Of a stretch of DNA of 64,000 nt, positions 57,320 to 64,000 are shown piece after piece. Source of the DNA: Prostheceraeus crozeri (lineage: Eukaryota; Platyhelminthes; Polycladida; Euryleptidae); contig CAJQUW010010395.1 of the NCBI GenBank assembly GCA_907163375.1, forward strand, positions 1 to 64,000, given 5' to 3'. Every line of letters begins with the position of its first letter. The stretch's first letter is position 1. The position numbers and the translations under genes were made by a program. The notes under the pieces were generated by a model, which saw nothing but the letters and a program-made list of their open reading frames with translations, did no database searches and had not been told where the DNA came from.

Positions 57320-58045
57320 GTTTTTCAAGTTGATGAACACGCATACTCCAAATAGTCTTGCAAGTATTGCTAAATTCCTTCAAAAAGCTAAAGAGTTGCG
57401 ATAGTCTACTACACACAACACAAACTGAATGACATTTAGAAGCAATTTTTTTCCTCTCCTTCCTGAACATGATTTTTTTGTTGTTGAAATTGACCGCACG
57501 CTTGAAATGTACTATTTGATGTCTGAGTTTTTGCAGTTATGTTTGAAACACGAATGTTTTTGTTCACATGCATGTTCTCCATCCTCTTCCATGTTTTCCA
57601 AAGTATTTGGAAATAAACGTTTATTGATTTATTGACTATTGAGAAGAGAAATTGCCCTTGCAGGTCTACTTGTTGCACACCGGTCATTGAAAACGTTCCC
57701 ATTTGATGAAAGGCTCATGCTGCCATCTTCTTTACCATTAATTCTTTCTTTAGCGACAGTGACACTATTGGCCTAGGTCAATGCAAAAGATGTCTTTTGA
57801 CGCTTTGAAGTCGCTTTTTCAGACCATTTGTTAAATAGTTCCAGCTGCTATGTAAACTACCACCAACATATTCATAGGAATAGAAGCAATCGTTTACAAA
57901 TTATCTTCTGTGAAAACGCACGGTATTTTGATTTTTTCAGAATTTAGTGATGGCTTTTACAGTAATGAAAAGGCATGGCCCTGTTGCAATAATGATAGTA
58001 CTTTGTGAATCACTTTTGATACAAAAGTTTTCAAAAAAGACTGAA
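57320..58045. other. Intergenic, nothing recognised
   Basis: AT-rich and without features. The frames at 57429-57635 and 57436-57702 overlap on opposite strands and show no motif. Confidence 0.4.
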
Positions 58046-58047
58046 TA

Positions 58048-58791
58048 GTCCGGGAGCCAGCGTGAAGTTGTGCAGGGAACGAGGTAGTACATAAAACTTT
58101 CAGATAGGATAGTGCACCTCTAACCTACTGCAAAACTTCGCGTCTGCCGGATCAGATCATTTGCTTTTCAGAAATAGAGAGGATAACACAATCCTATGTA
58201 TTTCCAATGGTAAAATTGTGACATCTGAGGTGTTGACTCCATTTTTTCGAATTTTTGCTCATAAAGGTTACACAAATTGGTATTTTGTTGAACTGGTTAT
58301 TATAGAAATCATCTACAGATCATGATCTTTCAAATGAGTTATCATTCAGTGACAGAGGATGACGTAAAGTGTACAAACAGACACTTTTCGTTAAAGTATA
58401 TCAACAATTTTCCTGAAATTTCTTTGTTAAAATTTGCAGTTACACCAACGAAAAGTGTCTGTTTGCACACTTTACGTCATCCTCTGTCACTGAATGATAA
58501 CTCATTTGAAAGATCATGATCTGTAGATGATTTCTATAATAACCAGTTCAACAAAATACCAATTTGTGTAACTTTTATGAGCAAAAACTCGAAAAAATGG
58601 AGTCAACACCTTAAATGTCACAATTTTACCACTGGAAATACATAGGATTGTGTTATCCTCTCTATTTCTGGAAAGCAAATGATCTGATCCGGCAGACGCG
58701 AAGTTTTGCAGTAGGCTAGAGGTGCACTATGCTATGTGAAAGTTTTATGTACTACCTCGTTCCCTGCGCAACTTCACGCTAGCTCCCGGAC
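58048..58791. mobile_element. Near-perfect palindromic (foldback) MITE, TA target
   Basis: Including the flanking TA, the arms 58046-58392 and 58447-58793 are each 347 bp and are reverse complements with only a few scattered substitutions. The loop is 54 bp. Ends are 'gtccgggagccagcgtgaag' and its near complement. It has no coding sequence. The equal arm lengths and rare mismatches point to a fairly recent origin or to arm-to-arm conversion. Confidence 0.95.
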
Positions 58792-58799
58792 TAGAAGCT

Positions 58800-60640
58800 T
58801 TCACCAAAGGATATACTGAATCAATCCTAGTAAGAAGATATTCTTTTTTTAATTGCTAATTCACTAAATGGATACTAGAATGAATAAAGAGACTTCACAC
58901 TTAGCCGTTGTACATCTTCAATCATTGTTATTGACTGTTGAATATGATTGTAATAGTCTTGTAAGTATTATATATCATTGTTGGTAATACTTCCTTGATT
59001 GGGTTATCTTCTCTCAGCAAATTCTCTACATGAATATGCGATTGCAATAATTGATTCTGCTGGATCATGATGTACCGGTATTTCACAGAATGAAGTGATC
59101 TTTTTCAAAGCCTGCTCTGTATCCAGGTGCACACTGCCGTCATCCATCAATCTTACAAATGTCCCCGGTCTTCAATTCAGTGCATGCTGTGGAATTTAAG
59201 CGTCCATAGATCAATTATGCATATGTTCCCTGTTTATATGTAGCCCTCATCTGTACGGCTGAAAGGGAAGTTTCCTGTGCAGAAAATAATATTAAGAAGT
59301 CTGTGGATTCACTGACATACTGAGCGATTGAAAAGTTTATAGCTATTCGCTATTACATAGACCTGACATCAGATAGATGCTAACATATGACTTCGGCGGA
59401 TCTGACGAATTCGTACGTCAGCTGGCGACTATGTGACGTCACATTGTTTGCTGGGGATGAAGAAAATTCAATTTTTCTTCATATTTTTAAAAAAGTCAGT
59501 AACGACCCCATTAATATTTTCCATTACGCTTGTAGGCTATTTCACTTGCGTATGACAGCAAACGGTTTACCACGAAGATGTTCTATTGTTTGTTTTTAGG
59601 CATGCACCGTTTATGGGACTAGCTAAATGTGACGGTACTGAATAGGCCTACCGACATTTCATAGAGCTCTGTCAATATTCTCTAATATTGTTAGAGAATC
59701 TGAAAATGATTTAACGCAAGATTCTGAAGAACATCTACAAGCATCGAATTCGAAAAAGTTGGAACAAGATTCACATTTGCAAAAATTTTTGGCAGCAAAT
59801 TATTCTACAATGAGGCAATTTTAGAAAAGTGAACCAACATAATTTTAATTTTTGAAAATTTTCCCTGTGTTTACAAACCAACTATACGAGATGCAGACAT
59901 GCTCATATTAATAACGGTTAAACTCATATAAACGTATAAGCGGTCATATCAGGAGGAACAGAATATATAGCAGAAAGGATTTGATATTTACTGATAAGAG
60001 TCTTAAAGCATATTTAGCTTCGCATGAAAGTAAATTAATTACCAAGGAAGTTTACGAAGGCATTTTCTATACAGCATTTTGATACAAAAATCCGAAAATT
60101 ATTCATATTTTGACTCAATTTTCGGGTATGCAAAAGTTGTTGCATGAAAAATATAGGACTAGATAATAGAATAGCATGCTTTATGAATTGAGATATGAAA
60201 AATGCCAAGTAGGAAAGTATTCTAAATCCATATTTCCAGGATGTGCATTCGTAAAGCAATCAAGTTACAAGAGTAAAGTAAAATTATATAATGTGATAAC
60301 AAATCCGCTACGATAATCTACGAACTGAGATGCATAAAAATGTGTTGATCATCAATTTTGCAAATCTGACGCTGCGTTGCTCCTCTAGAGTGGGTGATTA
60401 TATCCGAACTCCTATATCACCGGAGTGGAGTTTTTCAACTCTGACACAAATCCACTGACATTAGAGAAGCAGCACAACAAAAGAGCATCAACATAATTCT
60501 TAATCATATTAATTCATTTTTTACAGAAAGTTCACCCGCAGCACAGCTATGAGCCATGAATGAAGGTAGGAGTTACTCAATGAAAAAGTAATAAATGGCA
60601 TTATTTGAAATAAATAAAAGAAAAAATCGGACCTTCGAAT
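58800..60640. other. Intergenic, nothing recognised
   Basis: AT-rich. No motif was found in the small frames (59387-59599 plus, 60035-60259 minus). The right end may include the 3' untranslated end of the LINE at 60654. Confidence 0.4.
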
Positions 60641-60653
60641 CTAATTAATCTGT

Positions 60654-62085
60654 CCACATCAGCACCTGTTCGCACGCCTCTTGAAAGTATCAAGATTGTA
60701 TTGGTCAGGGAAAGTGGTCTGATGATGCTGATTCCAAAGATGTGCCGTGCGAACAAAATAGCTTTTCGAGCGACTGACAGTGCGTGTGCATTCTAAGCTC
60801 ACATGATAGGATGTGAGTGCATTAGCTCTGCTCGTGCTTCTGGAGAAGATCGTAGGTTTGGGTACACACTCATTTACTGCAGAGCTGCTTCTACCCAAAT
60901 ATTATCTGTGGTAGAGACTGAGTGAAGCAATATCCCGTCTGTCGGAGAGCGGCTGCAACTCGCTAGCAAGTTTTTCATCCATTAGATTCTTGACATGTTT
61001 CTCAACCCGTTCAAGGAGATTTAGATGTGTTTGTGGGGCACCTGCCCACGGATGACAACAATACTCCTTCAAAGGACGAATAGTGGACTTATAAAGATAG
61101 CAGACAGTGTGTGGTGGAATATGGCTGCTGGCACCATTACCAATGCGTTGAGCTTCCTGCTTGCTGATGTACTAGATGTACGGTTTCCATGACAAGTCTT
61201 TCGTAACCGGCAATCCAAGGAAGGAGATGGAATCTTGCACTCTGATCCTATTATCTGACATCTTAATGCTTTGATCATCATCATCTCCTTTAAGTCGTGA
61301 GTGCAGAATACTCTGCGTTTTTGAAGGATTGAAGGAAACAAGCCATTTGATGCCCCATTCAGAAACCCTGCGTAAGTCTTCATTAAGAACGTCGCATAAC
61401 CGCTGACGTTACTGAGTGCTCCTAGCTAGTCGCTCATTGGAATTGAAGAGTGTCGTGTCATGCGCATACATCACCAATTTACTCACCTGGCAGTCTGAGA
61501 GGTCGTTGGCAGAAAAATAGTGGGTCCCAAAATTGACCCTATAGGAGGAACTCCGGCATTGACAACCTTGTTGGAGGACTTTTAACCATCTAAGACGACA
61601 GATATCTACCGGTCACTAAGGAAGGAAGAAAGAAGTTTGTGGAGTTGATCAGCAACTCCAGAAGACTTAAGCTTCCTAAGGAGTCCTTGATAACAGACTT
61701 TATCGAATGCCTTGGAAATATCCAGCGCAACTGATCTCGTCTCACCTTGTCTGTCAAGAACACGACTCACATGTTCAGTGACATATGAAAGAAGATCAGC
61801 AGTTGTTCGAGAGTGCCTGAAGCCATACTGTTCTTCTGATAGAAGGTTCTGGGTTTCAAGGAAGTTAACAATATGTTGGTTAATCACTGCTTCAAAAATC
61901 TTGCCAGCAATTGAAAGCAGGCTGATAGGACGGTAACTAGATGCAAGAGATTCAGAACCTTTCTTTGGAACTGGAACCACGGAGGCTACTTTTCAACAAG
62001 ACGGAGACTCGCCAGTGGATAGACATCTACTGAACAGTTTGGATAAAAGTGGAAAAAGTTCTGTATCTTTCTTGATGAAACATTC
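60654..62085 (-). mobile_element. LINE (jockey/CR1-like), RT domain to C-terminus
   Basis: The minus strand from 62085 shows 'VVPVPKKG' (about 61970), 'YRPISLLSIAGKIFEAVI' (about 61935), 'LSEEQYGFRHSRTTADLL' (about 61830) and 'SVALDISKAFDKVCYQGLL' (motif A, about 61735). A YAHDTTLF form of the usual YADD follows (about 61465), then 'LGLPVTKDLSWKPYI' (about 61215), 'STIRPLKEYCCHPWAG' (about 61085), and the C-terminal 'SKSYFVRTAHLWNQHH' with 'YNLDTFKRRANRC' near 60660. The frame breaks several times and the second catalytic Asp is changed, so it is dead. Endonuclease and ORF1 are absent (5' truncation). The C-terminus is related to that of the LINE at 14205-18040. Confidence 0.85.
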
Positions 62086-62089
62086 TCGA

Positions 62090-64000
62090 CTCTGAGTATC
62101 CGTTCATTTCAATTATGAGTTTATTTCATTGAGTCGCATAGAATAAAGCCATTGCAGAATAGTAATACAGGATTGCATCGAGCATTGGGCATACAATTAC
62201 GGCTTAAGAATTTTGCTATCCATCTAATCTGTACATCTTTTACATGAATTATGTATAATCAAGGATCACAAAGGGTCGGATCGAAGGGATGCGTCAAGCT
62301 TTTGTTCAGATGAAACATAAGAATGGTCTATTTACTTGTATTTGCGGTCAGTCGTATGATGTCATCTTTATTCTTCGTGCTCGTATATAGTCAGTCAGCA
62401 TGTAGGCCGTTCAGTGTATTATAAGCCTATTTGTTATAGCATGAAGGCCATATCAGGGTCTTCAATTCGACACATAAATGCAGTCATCTATTTGTAATAT
62501 ATATATTATGTAATGGTGCTGAACCTGATGACTATTAGCATCATGGATTAGTTGAACCTAAAGGCATGCCAGCGAGTAATCAAATGAAAATGTCGCTAAA
62601 ACGTTTTCAACCCACAGGCTCCTGCAACTTCAAGCCTCCTCCAAATTAAATAATTCTCATAATTCAAAGCATTTTCGAAATCCTCAACATGCCAGCAACA
62701 AGAATGCGTGATAAAACAAAGGAATACCTTTACATATATTCGACAAAGCAAACGGTTAATATTTTAACGCAATTGCTGCAATTCTACTGACACTGGGTGA
62801 GCGTTATTTATTAGAATCACGCATAAGCGTAATCACCCAAACATTTTTTCAAATTTATATTATTAACATTCATAATCTTTTTCACGATGTTGTGAAACAG
62901 GATCAGCTAACCACTCGACATTGAGACGCTTGAGTCTCGATCTCCAGCATGACTCAAATATACTTTGACAAATTTGTGAAAATTGTCCCTGTCATTCGAA
63001 TTAGCAATCATACTTGTAACGCAAGCTGCGTTCTATTTGTACATATGACGTTCTCTCAAGCGTCGCTTTCAAGGATTTCTTTGAATATTGAACAATATGT
63101 TATATTATGGGCTGAGTTTTCCAAGAATGCTGTATTGACTTCCACCCATTCTCGACAGGTAATCCTGGATTCACTTTTCGAGGAAAGTTGCTGTCTTGTG
63201 CTTCTCCGCTCTCGTGAAAATTGACAACTCGTTTCCGAACACGAATAAGTATCTAGGCCTGCACTTCTCAACTTAATTGAATTAACTCTTCAGTCTATTT
63301 CATCCAATAAATCAAAGCAAAGCGCAAAAAATGCACAAATTAGTACAACTGAATACATGTGCATATCGATCTTCGTCCTATCTATGGCATCCTTCGCTGG
63401 TCGTGCTTTACCTATAATAACAGTTCTGATTTATTGAGGCCCTTGACAGAATGTCGTCATTGCGCCTAAATACACATAATGCAACATATCAGTCTGAAGC
63501 CATGCATCCCATCAAATTCAAAAGTTTCACTTAAAACTTTGCACATGTATACTGCAAAAATGAAGAGACAACGTTCAAAATTGTTAGAGAACTTTACATA
63601 CCGTGAGATTCCTAATAATCAAGGATGTTCGGTTGTCATCAACAAAAAAATAACAGACGACATTTTGCTGTTAAATGTGATTTATTCAGGGGTTACATTG
63701 TTGGTATATGTGTTCTTTAAACAACTCAATTACGTCGACAGTAAAAAATCGATGTTCAACCTCCACAATGTGTGTTGTGTTCAGAGCAGATAATTTCATT
63801 GGCATTCTAAAACATTCTTAAGTTTAAGTCTCTCAAACATGACTGTATTCTTTTTAAAAAAGCCGGAAATGTAAAGCTCTCAAACAAGGGGCCTCAATGC
63901 CGTTTCATTGCGAATCATAACTCAATGCACCTTCCAAAGCAATTCATCATTTAGGTTGCATGTCTTCTACATTAGACAACAGATACGCCATCAGATAACT
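62090..64000. other. Intergenic to the window end, nothing recognised
   Basis: AT-rich, with a short 'taatatatatatta' run near 62496. The frames at 62949-63224 and 63479-63793 (plus) have no recognisable domain; the latter has one hydrophobic stretch ('LLNVIYSGVTLLVYVFF') that could be a membrane segment, but nothing supports it as a gene. Confidence 0.4.

Noticed and set aside
1-64000. CRISPR array, operons or bacterial contamination
   Set aside because: No regularly spaced identical repeats with unique spacers; spliced genes, animal gene families and eukaryotic transposons throughout.
1-64000. LTR retrotransposon or retrovirus-like element
   Set aside because: No paired direct LTRs, primer-binding site, gag/integrase or protease motifs were recognised; all RT fragments fit LINE or Penelope types.

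Overview
This is a stretch of an invertebrate animal genome: AT-rich, gene-sparse and full of old transposable elements. The animal assignment rests on a DEG/ENaC sodium channel, a rhodopsin-family GPCR, a MATH-BTB protein, an MFSD1-like transporter, GT-AG introns, and the mix of Penelope-like, P/THAP, piggyBac, hAT, pogo and LINE elements. I cannot fix the phylum from the sequence. No LTR element, retrovirus-like sequence or other capsid-bearing element was recognised.

Host genes, left to right: a MATH-BTB protein (20277-21341, minus), a 12-TM MFSD1-like transporter (26468-27997, minus), a two-exon DEG/ENaC channel (34391-37741, plus, with a phase-consistent 1.6-kb intron), an EXD1-like degenerate 3'-5' exonuclease protein (45222-46028, plus), and a neuropeptide-receptor-like GPCR (49780-50931, minus). 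They are 5-12 kb apart and do not look functionally linked. Four of the five have an uninterrupted reading frame. Three tRNA-Thr(AGU)-like genes lie in a tandem repeat at 24.5-25.5 kb.

Region by region. 0.3-2.4 kb is an unidentified ORF-poor block. 2.4-4.2 kb is a complex satellite with runs of G and a 22-bp minisatellite. 4.4-9.7 kb holds remains of hAT, a piggyBac with both terminal repeats and TTAA duplications, and a pogo/Tigger transposase. 10.5-13.4 kb is a decayed P-element/THAP transposase containing a perfect 59-bp inverted duplication. 14.2-18.0 kb is a LINE split by a Penelope-like element (PLE) that left a 13-bp target-site duplication. 19.4-22.9 kb has a tRNA SINE, the MATH-BTB gene and foldback MITEs. 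29.3-33.1 kb is one PLE inserted into another in opposite orientation, next to another SINE copy. 40-52 kb has short CACTG-ended MITEs between host genes. 53.5-62.1 kb has two LINE fragments, a foldback repeat, a hAT MITE carrying a BED-finger exon with 8-bp duplications, a nearly perfect 744-bp palindromic MITE and a further reverse-transcriptase scrap.

The most informative structures are the two nested PLE insertions, the long palindromic MITE family, the hAT elements with arrays of short words at their ends, and an Asn in place of Ser in the DEG/ENaC selectivity filter. All calls come from reading motifs and repeats by eye; no database search was run.
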